NCBI GenBank assembly: GCA_964495375.1
Contig: CAZBWM010000021.1
Location: 1 to 64,000, forward strand
Direction of reading: 5' to 3'
Source of the DNA: JAIESQ01 sp964495375
GTDB taxonomy: Bacteria > Planctomycetota > Planctomycetia > Pirellulales > JAEUIK01
DNA length: 64,000 nt
Part shown: positions 50,293-62,200 of the stretch, one piece after another
How positions within the stretch are numbered: the stretch's first letter is position 1
Layout of the letters: every line of letters begins with the position of its first letter
Notes under the pieces: generated by a model
Told to the model about the DNA's origin: nothing
Database searches by the model: none
Seen by the model: the letters and a program-made list of their open reading frames with translations, nothing else
Program-made: the position numbers and the translations under genes

Positions 50293-52779
50293 GTGATTGT
50301 CGTTCGCCGTAGCTTCTTGTTCGGGATCGCCTTGGCGATCGCCGGCTGCTTATCGATCGGTGTGGCCGCCGGCGATGACTCACCCGTCAAGCTCGCTGGC
50401 CTGAGCGGCGAGGTATCCGTTTACGAAGACGAGTTCGGCGTACCGCATCTCTATGCGGATACGTGGACCGATGCTGCCCGAGTGCTGGGCTGGATTCACG
50501 CCCGCGATCGCTTGTGGCAGATGGATTTGTTCCGACGCCAGGCGTCGGGCACGCTGGCCGAAGTGCTGGGCCCCGATCGGCTGCCGTCGGACATACTGAT
50601 GCGGCAGTTGGGCATCCGCCGCGGTTGCCAGGCTATGTGGGATGGTGGCCAGCTACCGGCGGAGTTTCGCGCCGAGCTCGAAGCGTACGCCGCGGGTGTG
50701 AACGCCAGACTAAAGGCTTTGTCGGACGATGAGCTCGGGCCATACTTCTCGGCCCTCGGATATCGCCCACAGCCTTGGCATCCGGTCGACTCGCTCGTGT
50801 TCTCCAAATACATGGGCTGGGATCAGTCGGGCACGAACGACGACCTGTGGTTCGGCATGATGTTCGAGAAGCTCGGTGGCGAAGTATTTGACGAGTTGTG
50901 GCCGCTCGATCGTCCTTTTGAGCGACCGACCGTGACGCTCCAGGCCACGCGCGCGAGTGTTGCAAAGTCGGCAGCCGTGGAGCGCGTCGCGCCACGCGGG
51001 GTACAGGTCGCAACCTGGCAATTGTTTCGCGATTCGATCGCCTCAACGACCGAGCGAGCCGAGCGTGCCAACGCGTTTGCCGCCGCCAGAAGAACATTGT
51101 CGAACGCAGCCGCTGCCGGCGCAACGCAGTGGCACGGGCTCCACTTCGGCAGCAACAACTGGGCAGTCGACGGGACGAAGACCCGCTCGGGCAAGCCCAT
51201 GCTTTGCAACGATCCGCACCTTGGCTTTTCGCTGCCCAGTATCTGGTATTCGTGCCATCTGTCGGTCGCCGGCGAAAACGCCGCAGGGGGCACGTTTGCC
51301 GGCGGCCCGGTCGTGGTAATCGGGCACACCGATCACATCGCCTGGGGCGTGACCAACATGCAATCGGACGCAGTCGACTACTTTGTCGAAGAGGTCGACA
51401 AGTCGGATCCCGCGCGCTATCGCCACCGTGGCGAGTGGCACGCCATGCAGCGAGTCACCGAGAAGGTCGCCGTTCGCGGACAAGCCGACCACGAGCTCGT
51501 CATCGAATCGACGGTGCACGGCCCGGTCATCAGCCGCGACGGGCGCACAATCACGCTTTGCTGGACCGGCCTGGAGCCGAGTGCCGATTCGGCATCGTTC
51601 TGGAGCCTAAGGCGCGCGAAGAATCTTGGCGAAGCGCTCGCCGCGCTCGACAAGTTGCAATCCCCTCCCTTGAACGTCGTGCTCGCCGACGCATCGGGCC
51701 ACATCGCCATCCATCCGTGCGGGGCACTGCCGCTACGGCTCGCTGGCTCGGGGCGCGTGCCACTCGACGGTGCCAGCGGACGCGACGACTGGACCGCGAT
51801 GATCCCACGTGCCGAGCTACCGCTAGCCTTCGATCCGCCCGAGCATTTTGTCGCCTCGGCGAATAACCGCCCGGCGCCCTTGGGCTATCCCCACTATCTC
51901 GGCTTCATGTGGGATCCGAGCTATCGCAAGCGGCGCATCGACGATTTATTGATCGCCGCCACGGATTTGACAATCGAGTCGATGCAAGCGATCCAGCTCG
52001 ATGCCTACGACCAAGCGGCCGCGAGTTTTCTGCCGACGCTGCTGGCCGCGCTTCCGAATGAGCCGGTCGAGGACCGATCCAATGCGAAAGCCATGCTCGA
52101 ACTCCGAGAGTGGGATTACGTGGCCGACGCCGACTCCCTCGCGCCGGTGATCTGGCTCCGCTGGCTCGATGAGTATCGCGCGGCCGTCTGGAGCGACGAA
52201 TGGAAGTACCTGGGCATCGACCAGCCGGGAGGATCGTGGGGCTTTAACGGCATGAACCGTCGCGAGCCGATGCTCGAAGTGCTCGAGTACCTGACTCGCG
52301 AGTTTCCGCTGTCAGCCTGGTTCGACGATCGCAGTACGCCCGAGCGCGAGTCGCGCGACGACATCGCGCGGCGCTCGTTCGCCGCGGCGATTGCCAAACT
52401 GCGAGCGCAGTTCGGCGACGATATCGGCAAATGGCGCTGGGGTAATATCAACAAATTGCACATCGGTTCGCTGGGTGGGCAGGCAGAACTGGCGCGCGAA
52501 GGTGGCCCAGTTGTCGGCACCGCGCACACGCTCAACCCGGGGAGCAACGGCGGCACGGTCGGTTCAGGGGCGTCTTATCGGTTGATTGTCGATTTCGGTC
52601 AGCCCGCTCGATCGGTCGGCATCTTTCCCGGTGGTCAGAGTGAGTCACCGGCGACTGCGCATTACGCCGATCAGATCTCGCGTTGGGCACGCGGGGAATA
52701 CGTGCCGCTGGTGGCCGTCGCTGACGCGGCCCGATTGCCTGAGCCCACCAAGAACCGTCGCGTGGTCTTTCAGCCGTAG
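50293..52779 (+). CDS. Penicillin-acylase family Ntn hydrolase, putative lipoprotein
   Basis: An 828-residue precursor. GTG 50293 is preceded by GAGGAG at good spacing. The N-terminus ends in a lipobox-like IAGC (C19), suggesting membrane anchoring. The alpha-chain region has DEFGVPHLYADT and HARDRLWQMDLFRRQASGTLAE. The autocatalytic nucleophile is S287 in HFGSNNWAVDGTKT, followed by NDPHLGFSLPSIWY and VVIGHTDHIAWGVTNMQSD; the beta chain ends with HTLNPGSNGGTVGSGASYR. It is related to penicillin G acylase and N-acylhomoserine lactone acylases; the natural substrate is unknown. Confidence 0.9.
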   Translation: MIVVRRSFLFGIALAIAGCLSIGVAAGDDSPVKLAGLSGEVSVYEDEFGVPHLYADTWTDAARVLGWIHARDRLWQMDLFRRQASGTLAEVLGPDRLPSDILMRQLGIRRGCQAMWDGGQLPAEFRAELEAYAAGVNARLKALSDDELGPYFSALGYRPQPWHPVDSLVFSKYMGWDQSGTNDDLWFGMMFEKLGGEVFDELWPLDRPFERPTVTLQATRASVAKSAAVERVAPRGVQVATWQLFRDSIASTTERAERANAFAAARRTLSNAAAAGATQWHGLHFGSNNWAVDGTKTRSGKPMLCNDPHLGFSLPSIWYSCHLSVAGENAAGGTFAGGPVVVIGHTDHIAWGVTNMQSDAVDYFVEEVDKSDPARYRHRGEWHAMQRVTEKVAVRGQADHELVIESTVHGPVISRDGRTITLCWTGLEPSADSASFWSLRRAKNLGEALAALDKLQSPPLNVVLADASGHIAIHPCGALPLRLAGSGRVPLDGASGRDDWTAMIPRAELPLAFDPPEHFVASANNRPAPLGYPHYLGFMWDPSYRKRRIDDLLIAATDLTIESMQAIQLDAYDQAAASFLPTLLAALPNEPVEDRSNAKAMLELREWDYVADADSLAPVIWLRWLDEYRAAVWSDEWKYLGIDQPGGSWGFNGMNRREPMLEVLEYLTREFPLSAWFDDRSTPERESRDDIARRSFAAAIAKLRAQFGDDIGKWRWGNINKLHIGSLGGQAELAREGGPVVGTAHTLNPGSNGGTVGSGASYRLIVDFGQPARSVGIFPGGQSESPATAHYADQISRWARGEYVPLVAVADAARLPEPTKNRRVVFQP

Positions 52780-53207
52780 CAGCAGGCGGAATGGTCTGCG
52801 TCGGCGATGCCTGCCGATTGGCGTGGCGCAGCCATCACGCTAGGTCTTTGACCGTTTGAGTCCGTCCAAATCACCTAATCCATCGGCCGCACTTTTTTCT
52901 GGCGACAAGCCAAGCGAGCCGTACGCGCGGCGTATCACTGGCAGCGGTCGGTGAAGGCGAGTGGACGCCCCGGCCGTCCTGTAAACCGGCGAACAAATCG
53001 CCGGTCTTGAACCGTGATATCGCGCGGCGCAAGGGCCCGCCCCTGGGCGTATTGGGCTCGATGGAATGACCGTTTGACCCCCTTGTTGCCGGCAACTAGC
53101 ATGAGTCGCAGCGCATAGTGCCAGACAGGACGCGGCACTCGGGTCGTGGCACGAAGGCTCGTCGGCCGGGTTCGATGGCCGACTTGCCGCGGGAGGGCAG
53201 GATTCTC
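52780..53207. other. Intergenic region before the giant surface protein
   Basis: 428 bases without a supported gene. A perfect 8-bp hairpin ACCGGCGA-acaaa-TCGCCGGT lies at 52985-53005 without a T tract. The promoter and leader of the giant gene should be here. A GGGAGGGCAGGA stretch just before 53208 can serve as ribosome binding site. Confidence 0.5.
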
Positions 53208-56200
53208 ATGGAGCAGTACGCGCGCAGCTTGGGCAGTCGCCGCCGGGCCAAGGGCTCACGCGGTCGGATTGCGCGCCAGCCCAAGCACTATCTCACGCTC
53301 GAACGGCTGGAACGTCGCGATCTGCTGACGGTGCTGATGTGGATCGGCGGCGACGGCAACTACGGCGACGCCGGAAACTGGCAGGAAGTTGGCGGCTCCC
53401 TCCAACAGGTGCCCGGCCTGGGCGATACGGCACTGTTCAGTGGCGGCACCCATCGAGTTACTTTCGCCAACGGGCAACAAGTCGGAGCTCTCACAGCCGA
53501 AGCGGGCGCGAACGTCACGCTGACCGGCAGCGGCGTGTTCAAGGCTGGTCAAGCGTCGTTGGACTCGGCCAGTTTGATCGTACAGGGTGCTTCCACGCAG
53601 TTGGAAGTGACCTCCAGCCTGGTCATGAGCGGCGCCGCGCAACTCACGGCCGACAGCGGGTTGGTGTTCGTTGGCGAGCGACTCGACCTTGGTTCCGCAG
53701 GCACCGTGGACAGCGGCGACGGCGCCATTTACGTAGGCATTACTGCCCAGCAATACTTTTCTGATATGGTCGCACCGGCCGTGCTAGCCGGCAAGATCGG
53801 CGGACTAGCATACGTCGCGGCCCGCAACATCGATGTCGGCTTGCGCAGCGGTGCTGTAAATATCAATCAAGCGACGGGGGTCTTTAGCACCAGCGGCATC
53901 GAAGCCAGGTGGTACGAGGGGGCACGTGTCGACGCTTTGCTCGTTACGGAGCGAGAGTCTATTGAGTTGCCCAACGAGTGGGCGGTGCAAAACGTCTTGG
54001 GCGATGCCACGCTAAGCTATGACCAGACAACGGGTAAATTGCGACTCGACGTGCCGATGGAGTTTTTTGGCTGGGTGTATCCCTTCTGGCCGCTAACGCA
54101 CACCTACGTGGAGTTCGAGGCGACCGGTCAAATCGTGGCCTACGCCGATGTCGGCGTACCTGACCAGGCACTCGACTTCACGACCCTCGACCGCCAGTTT
54201 GAGTTCTTGATTGATCACCAGGCGACGTTACTCGACTTTACGATTTCGGGATTCACGCAGCCTCCTATTGGTAACTTTGTTGCTACAGAGCAATCGCCGG
54301 GATCGCTCACTACGCGCTTTGGTGGCAAGCTGATTGCAGATTTCACCTCGCGCAGCGGTTCGCAGCCCGCAACCATCAAGTTTCTGGAGACCAGCGTTCT
54401 TGAAGGAATTGATCACCCCACTAACTACTTTCCTGGTCCGGCAGTAGGCATTTCGGGGTTGCAGATTCTTCCGCAAGGGACTCTGACCGGAAAGGGCGTT
54501 GTTGTTGGTGACGTCTCGAATGACGGACTGATCCAAATCGCGGCGGCCACGGTAGTGGCGCCCGCCTCGCTAACGATTTCGGGCAACTACTCCCAAACCG
54601 CGTTTGGCACGCTGCAGATCGACGTCTCGGCGTCCTACAGCTCCGGGGCCGCGGCGCTGGCCGTGGAAGGAACGGCGACGCTTAAGCACAAACTGCGCTT
54701 GAACCTGGAAGGTGATTTTGGCAATCGAACCGACCCCTTCGTAGTGACCTACGCCCCGGGAAATCTCTTGGGTACGTTCACCGAGTTTGAGGGAAACCGC
54801 ACCGGCAGCCTTTACTTCGGAATCGACTATTTTGACGGCTCGGCCGCGATCGTTGCGCCACAGCAGGCCGGATTGGTAGTGGAAACGACGCCGGACTTTT
54901 TCACCGACGAGACGAGCAAGACGGCCACCTTTACCGTCAAGCTCAAGGCGGCCCCCACCGCGCCGGTCACCGTGCAGATCGGCACCAGCGACAGCAGCGA
55001 AGGCGTGGCGACCAACTGGACCGGCGGCAACACGCTGCTGTTCACCGCCGACAATTGGAACGTGCCGCAAACGGTGATCGTTACCGGCGTCGACGATCTG
55101 CTGGCCGATGGTGACATTTCCTACTACGTCAACCTGCACATCGTCAGCACCGACCCGGCCTATGCCGGTCTGGCCGACATCCGCCAACCGCTCGTGAACC
55201 AGGACAACGAAACCGGCCAGGAGAAACAGGCGAAAATTCTTCTGAAAGTAACCGATGCCGCGGGCAACGTCTTGCCCGAGGTCTCGGTCGGTCAGACGTT
55301 CTACCTCGAGATGTGGGTCGGCGATCTGCGCGGCGAAGTCTTTGGCGGCGTGCTGGCCGCCTACGCGGATATTGTCTACAACGCTGCCCGGGCGAGCGTG
55401 TCGGGACCGGCGATCTTTTCGAGCAACTATTCGCTCGATCAATCGCTGTTGACGGGCACGGCGGGTTTGCTCGACGAACTGGGCGCCCGAACGACGGACG
55501 AACTGGGGGGCGACGAGCGGCGTCTGGTGCGGGTGCCGATGGTGGCCACGAGCGAAGGGGCGTTGGGCTTCACGGCCAACGCGGCCGGCGTCGCGGGGCA
55601 CGGCGTGCGGCTCTCACAGTTGAACGACAGCCTGCCCCCCAATCTCGTCGATTTCGGCAGCACGACGGTCAATGTGGTGCTGCCATTCGTCTCGGCGGGG
55701 CCGTTCGTCAAATACGTAGCGACTGATCTGGGCAACGGACTAACGGCCTACGATGTTTATCTAGACGATCCGAATAACCAGCTGCTTTCGTACTTCGCGG
55801 ATAGCTTTCAGTTCAATGGCGCTATCAATCAGGTCAGCGGACCCGGCTCCATCCCCGTAAACGACAATCAGGCTGCCACGTCGTTGAATGGGGTCGGTGG
55901 CTACAGCAAACTTACCGACAGCTATTTCTTCACGCCTTGGACGGACAATACCTTCAGTCCGGGCGTCGTGCAGACCGCTACTACCTACGCGATCACCGCC
56001 GGCACGGGCGGGGGCAGCCAGTTCGACGTCATTCAATTGGCGCATATCGTCGCATCCGGCAACGTAGCGTTTTCGGGAGTTGTCGCCCGTAACGGCCAAT
56101 CCACGCCAGTCAGCGGTACCCTCGTGGCGCCAGGTGCGCCGGCACAGACGATCAGCATTGGCCAGGTAGTAACTGGCTCGATTGATATGCCGGGCGCCAC

Positions 56201-59200
56201 CCAGGAGTACCAGTTCACAGCCGTGGGCGGGCAGTCGATCTATTTCGACGTGCAACAGCTCACCGGCAGCGGCCTCGTCAACTTCATCCTGAAGGATGCC
56301 AACGGCGCGACAATCTTCAATTCCGAAGGGCATCCAGACTTCGGCCACGGTGACGAGGGGCCCGTGACGCTCGACTTGGCTGGCACGTATACGCTGGTCG
56401 TGGATGGGCAGGGCGATGTCACCGCCAGCTACCAGTTCCAAATCTGGGACGTGCCTGCGGCGACTCCGCTTGCGATCGAACTTGATGAGTTGGTTGCCGG
56501 CTCGATCGACACGCCTGGTTCGTCCAAGCAATACCAGTTTACGGCCACGGCCGGGCAGTCGATCTACTTTGACCTTCAGGCGACTGGAGAACCCAGCGCC
56601 GCTTTCCTGCGTTACCGCCTGCAAGACGCCAACGGTGCGGAAGTTTTCTCATCCCTGGTGCAGTTCGGCTTCCCGTTTCAGGGGGACCGCGGACCCATCG
56701 TATTGTCTAGCTCGGGAGTCTACACGGTCACTGTGCAAGGTGAGGGAGATGCAGTTGGCAGCTACCAGTTCAAGATCTGGGATGTGCCGACCACGTCCGT
56801 TGATTCCATAACGATTGGCCAGACAGTCGCCGACGCGTTCGCCGTACCTGGCGCGGTCAAGCAATACCAGTTCACGGCCACAGCCGGGCAGTCGATCTTT
56901 CTTGATGTACAACAGTTGACGGGCAGCGGCTTCGTCGACTTCATTTTGAAGGATTCCAACGACGCGACGATTTTTAATTCGGAGGGGAATCCCAGCTTCG
57001 GCGATCATGGAGACGAAGGTCCCGTGACGCTCGGTCTGGCGGGCACTTACACACTCATTATCGATGGGCGCGGCGATGTCACCGCCGGTTACCAATTCAA
57101 GGTCTGGGACGTCACGCCCACGCCCCCCGGCCCCATCACGCTCGGCTCGCTAGTCGCCGGCAACATCGCCACCGCCGGCGCTTCGCAACAATGGAACTTG
57201 GCAATCAACTCGCCCACGCTATTGAGCTTCGCCGCGCTGCACGGCGTGGGCAATCTGCATTGGCAACTGATTGCCCCCTCGGGCGCCACGCTGCTTGATG
57301 CCTCGCTGAGCAGTGCGACGACCCAAGTGCAAGCGTCGGAACTGGGCACCTACCACCTGATCGTCAGCGGCAACGGCGACAACACCGGCGAGTATTTGAT
57401 TAGCGCCGAGGGCGTAAGCACTCACAACGTACTGACCTGGGTCGGCGGCGACGGCAACTTCAACAACCCCGCGAACTGGATCGGTGGCGCGCTGAACGAA
57501 GTGCCCGAGCTGGGCGATACAGCCGTCTTCGGCGCCGGCAATCACACGATCACCATTGGCGCTGATCAGCAGGTCGATGAACTGATTCTTCAGAGCGGGG
57601 CCACGGTGACCCTTGTTGGCACGGGCCTGCTCAAGGCTGGCCAGACGACGCTCAATGCCGCCAGTCTGAACGTACAGGGTGATACGACACGGTTCGAATC
57701 GACGACCACGATGACGCTGGCGGGGGCTTCGTCGCTGGTAGCCAGTAGCGGTGGTGTCGTGCTGGTTGGCCAGACACTCGACCTGGGGGCGGCCGGCAAC
57801 GTCGATGCCACGAACGGGGGTGTTTTCGTCGGCGTCACCGCCGAAGAGGCACTGGAAGAACTACTGGCCCCCGGATTGCTGGCAGCAAAATTTGGCGGCC
57901 TGATTTATGTCACCGCGCGCGATATCGATGTCGCCTGGCGCAGCGTGCCTGTCCCCATCGATCAAGCAACGGGCACCTTTAGCACCGATGGCATCGAGTC
58001 GAGCTGGGTCGAGGGAGCGCGCGTGGACGTGCTCTTCCTGACTACGCGGACCACGATCGACCTCGTGCCGGAGTTTTTTCCGGCCACTGGCTTGGACGAT
58101 GCCAAGCTCAGCTACGACATCAACACGGGCAAGCTTCGCTTCGAGGTGCCGGTTCCCTTCGTTGGGACCACGTACCCATTTTGGCCTGACACCAGTCTTC
58201 GCATCCGTTTCGACGGGCCTGGCCAGCTCGTCGCCTACGCCGACGTAGGGGTGCAGGGACAGCCTCTCGACTTCACCACACTCGAGAATCAATTCGACTT
58301 CATCGTCGACCCGCAGGAAACGTTTCTCGACTTCACGATCTCGGGCACTGCGCCCGCGCCGTTTGGCAATTTCACCGCCGAGGCGCAAGCACCTGGTTCG
58401 CTACGGGCGAGTTTTGGCGGCAAGCTGGTGGCCAAATTCACGTCGCGTAACGGGTCGGACCCTGCCACGATCCAGTTCCTTGATACGAGTGTCATTGAGG
58501 GGGTTGATCATGCGACTCCCTTCTTGCCCGGTCCGTTGTTGCAGGAATCGGGATTGCAGGTTTTGCCCGATGGCAAACTAACAGGCCGGGGGACCATCAG
58601 TGGCAATGTAAACAACGAGGGCTTGATCCAACTGCAAGCCCTGACGGGAGCAACCACGGGGGCAGCACTCACGGTAGCCGGCAACTATGTGCAGAGCTCC
58701 TTCGGCACGTTGCAGGTTGACGCAACTCCGAACTACTCGACGGTCGCCGTGGCGCTGGCTGTGACTGGCGCAGCGGACATCGAGAACCTGTTGCGGCTCA
58801 ATCTGAGCGGAGAATTCGGCAACGTCACCCAGCCGTTGTCGGTGATCGCGTCACCAAGCCGTACGGGAGGTTTCACGAGTTTCGAGGGAAATCGCTCAGG
58901 CACGACCTACTTCAGCCTGGACAGTTCGTTGCCCAATCTCTTGGGTGTCGTGCCGCAGCAGGTCGGACTCGTCGTGGAAACCACGCCGGACTTCTTCACC
59001 GATGAAGCAGGCAAGACGGCGACCTTTGGTGTGAAGCTGACTTCGGCTCCCACGGCGCCGGTGACTGTTCAATTGGGTACGTCCGACAGCAGCGAAGGAA
59101 CCGCAACGAACTCGACCGGTGGCAACACGCTGGTGTTCACCGCCGACAATTGGGACCAACTGCAAACGGTTACCGTTTCCGGCGTCGACGATCTTGAGGC

Positions 59201-62200
59201 CGACGGCGATATCTCGTATTTCGTCAACCTACACGTCGTGAGCGAGGATCTCGCGTACGCTGGCCTGACCGCCGTCCGCCCGCCGCTGGTCAACCGCGAC
59301 AACGAGCCTAGTCAAGAAAAACTGGCAGCCATTCGGCTGAAAGTCACCGATATCGACGGCAACGTTGTGCCTCAGGTGACAGTGGGCCAGAAGTTCAACC
59401 TCGAACTTTGGGTGGACGATCTCCGCGGCGAAATCTCCGGAAGCATCCTGGCTGCGTATGCTGATGTCGTCTACACCGCAGCCCGCGCCAGTCTGTTGGG
59501 GCCGGCCAGTTTTTCCAACGATTTTCCACTGGATCGTTCGCTGTCGACGATCGTCGCAGGGCTGCTCGATGAGTTCGGCGCCGCGACGACCGTTGAGCTG
59601 GGCAGCGCCGAAAGACGCTTGGTTAGCGTATCGTTTGTGGCGACGAGCGAAGGGCTACTGGGTTTCACGGCCAATGCCGCCGGTGGCGCGGGGCATGGCG
59701 TGCGGCTCTCAGAGCTCACAGGGAGCCTGCCCCCCAATCGGGTCGACTTCGGCAGCACTTCGGTCAACGTCGTGGCGGCCAATAGTGGGGCTCCCGACAT
59801 CACGCTGCACGATGCGACGGCAACCGCCGAAGGGAACGATGGGGTAACGCCCATCAACTTCCAAGTTGAGCTTTCCCAGGTGCCGACCGCGCCGGTCACC
59901 GTTTTCTACCGAGTGTTCTCGTCGGTTGGCGACACGGCCACGGCCGATGTCGATTTCGTTGCTGAGACAGGATCGATCACCTTCACGCCGACCGAAGGAG
60001 TGCGCGTCAAGAACATCGTTGCGCAGCTCATGGGAGATTCGTACTTCGAAACCAACGAGAACTTCCACGTCGAGATTACGGGGATCGAGGGGCCTGGCAA
60101 TGTCGTGAGAGCGACTGCCGTGGGCACAATCCAGAACGACGATGCCCGGGCGGTCGTCAGCATCGCGAACGCCCCCGCCAAAGTCGAAGGGAACGACGGC
60201 GAGACTCCGTTCACCTTCCAAGTCAGCCTGTCGAGCGCGATCGAAGCACCGGTCACGGTTTATTATCGAGTGATTGCCGGGACGGGGAACTCGGCCGCGT
60301 TGCCCGGTCAGGATTTCACCCCATTTACTGGTTCAATCACCTTCGATTCGGCGTCCGGCCCGCAGTCGCAGAGCATAGTCGCGCTAGTTCGTGGCGATGC
60401 ATTGCCGGAGCTCAACGAAACTTTTCGTGTGGAGTTAACGAGCGTCTCGGAGCCGGTGCAGCTAGGTCAGACAGTTGGCATCGGGACGATTCTCAACGAC
60501 GACGCGCCGGACCTGCTGCTGGACGACGTACAGCGATTTGAAGGCACCGGCGGCAGCACAAACTTTACTTTTCGGGTCCGGCTCTCACAGCGGAGCGACG
60601 ATGTTATTACCGTCCTCTATCAGGTCGGAGAGAATCCGCTATTAGGTATTCCGGTCGGTACCGCGACGCCAGGCGTCGACTACGTGACTGGCGCCGGATT
60701 CTTGACATTCGATCCAGGCGTGACGGAGCAGAGCTTTACGGTCAGCGTCGCGGCCGACGACGATGACGAAGGCAACGAGACGTTCTTCGTCGGACTATAC
60801 GACGTGCGCAACGAGCGCGTCGGTCCCGTGCGCCGCGCCACCATCGTCGACGACGACCCCATCAACGACCCGGTCAATACTCAACCTGTCGATTTTGAGG
60901 GAGGTCATGCCGAGATCGAAGGCGAAATCGGGGGAGCCAATGGCGGCAGCAATGGTGGCTCGGGCGAGCTCGTCGACCTGTTGCTGACGGAACTACTGGC
61001 GAACCCTCAACAGCCGTTCGACAATCTAACGGGTGCCTGGGATTTTGTCCGGTTCACTCTCGAACGCCCGACGATTGTGCGGATCGAAGTCATCGCTGAG
61101 CGCTTGCCACTTTTCGGCGGTGCGCCCAGTGCTCTCGACGCCGTGCTGGCTCTCCTCTCGCTCGATAGCAACAACAAGTATCGCCTTCGCGCCACGAACG
61201 ACGATACCATTGGCCGCGACCCGGTGATTGAACTCGAGCTTACTGAGGGAACATACGTTGTCGGCGTGACGGGCGCGCAGGGAACCCGCGGCCCCTATCG
61301 CTTGATGATCGACCTCGACGCGCCGCCGGTGGTCGACCGTATGACACCGGGGAACACGGTCGACGGCAGCCCCACGGTGTTGACGTTGTTCTTGAACGAC
61401 GTGGACGTCGACCTAACGACCGTTCTCCAAGAAGCGTTCGAGCTGTTATTCGAGGATCCGATTACCAAGGCGCTCTCCGCAATCGACGACGTACTCGACG
61501 ATCCCCAGTATTTGTCAAATCTGCACCGTATTCTCGTGCCGATCCCGGGCAGCTTGGATGATGGGCGCTATTACCTGGGCGTCCGCAATAGCATCAAGAG
61601 CATACTAGGCGGTCAACTCCGCAGCGCGACGCCGGCCGACGATTTCGCCTTTATGGGCTCGTTTGCGGTCGACACCACTCCGCCGGTCCTGGTTGACAGC
61701 ACCTTGCGCGTCGGCGGAGCCACTTCGACTGCTGCGGGGTTGCTGTATCGCCTGGTCGGCGAGCTAGACGACGCGGCGCCGGCCACCGCGGGCGAACTAG
61801 TGCGCGTTGAGCTGGACATCGATGGCGATGGCGAGTTCGACGACGGTTCCTCGACCTGGCCGCTCGAAGCGGACGGCGCCACATCGTTCAGCGTGACGGC
61901 CATCACTGCACTACCGTTTAGCGGCGGCGAGCGCGAGATTGCGGTGCGGTTCGTCGACGCCCGCGGCAATACGTCGGGGCGGTATACGCGAACGATCAAC
62001 ACCAACTTGCCCATCGTCACCGATGTGCGCGCGGCGGACGGCGACCGCAAGGTGCTCGTCAGCTTCAGCCGCGCTGATCTGCAGAGTATCGATCAGGTGG
62101 CGAACTACACGATTTCTGATCGAACAATCGCCGCGATTGCCGTGTTGGCCGATGGCCGTACCGTGGAGCTCACGCTCGACGACTTGCCCGATGGGGTCTA

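Noticed and set aside
52985..53005. Hairpin as a terminator of the penicillin-acylase-family gene
   Set aside because: The stem is perfect but there is no T tract on either strand and it lies about 200 bases past the stop.
54570..59165. Several minus-strand frames under the giant gene
   Set aside because: They mirror the repeated sense sequence, contain no recognisable domain, and the sense frame is open over 10.8 kb.
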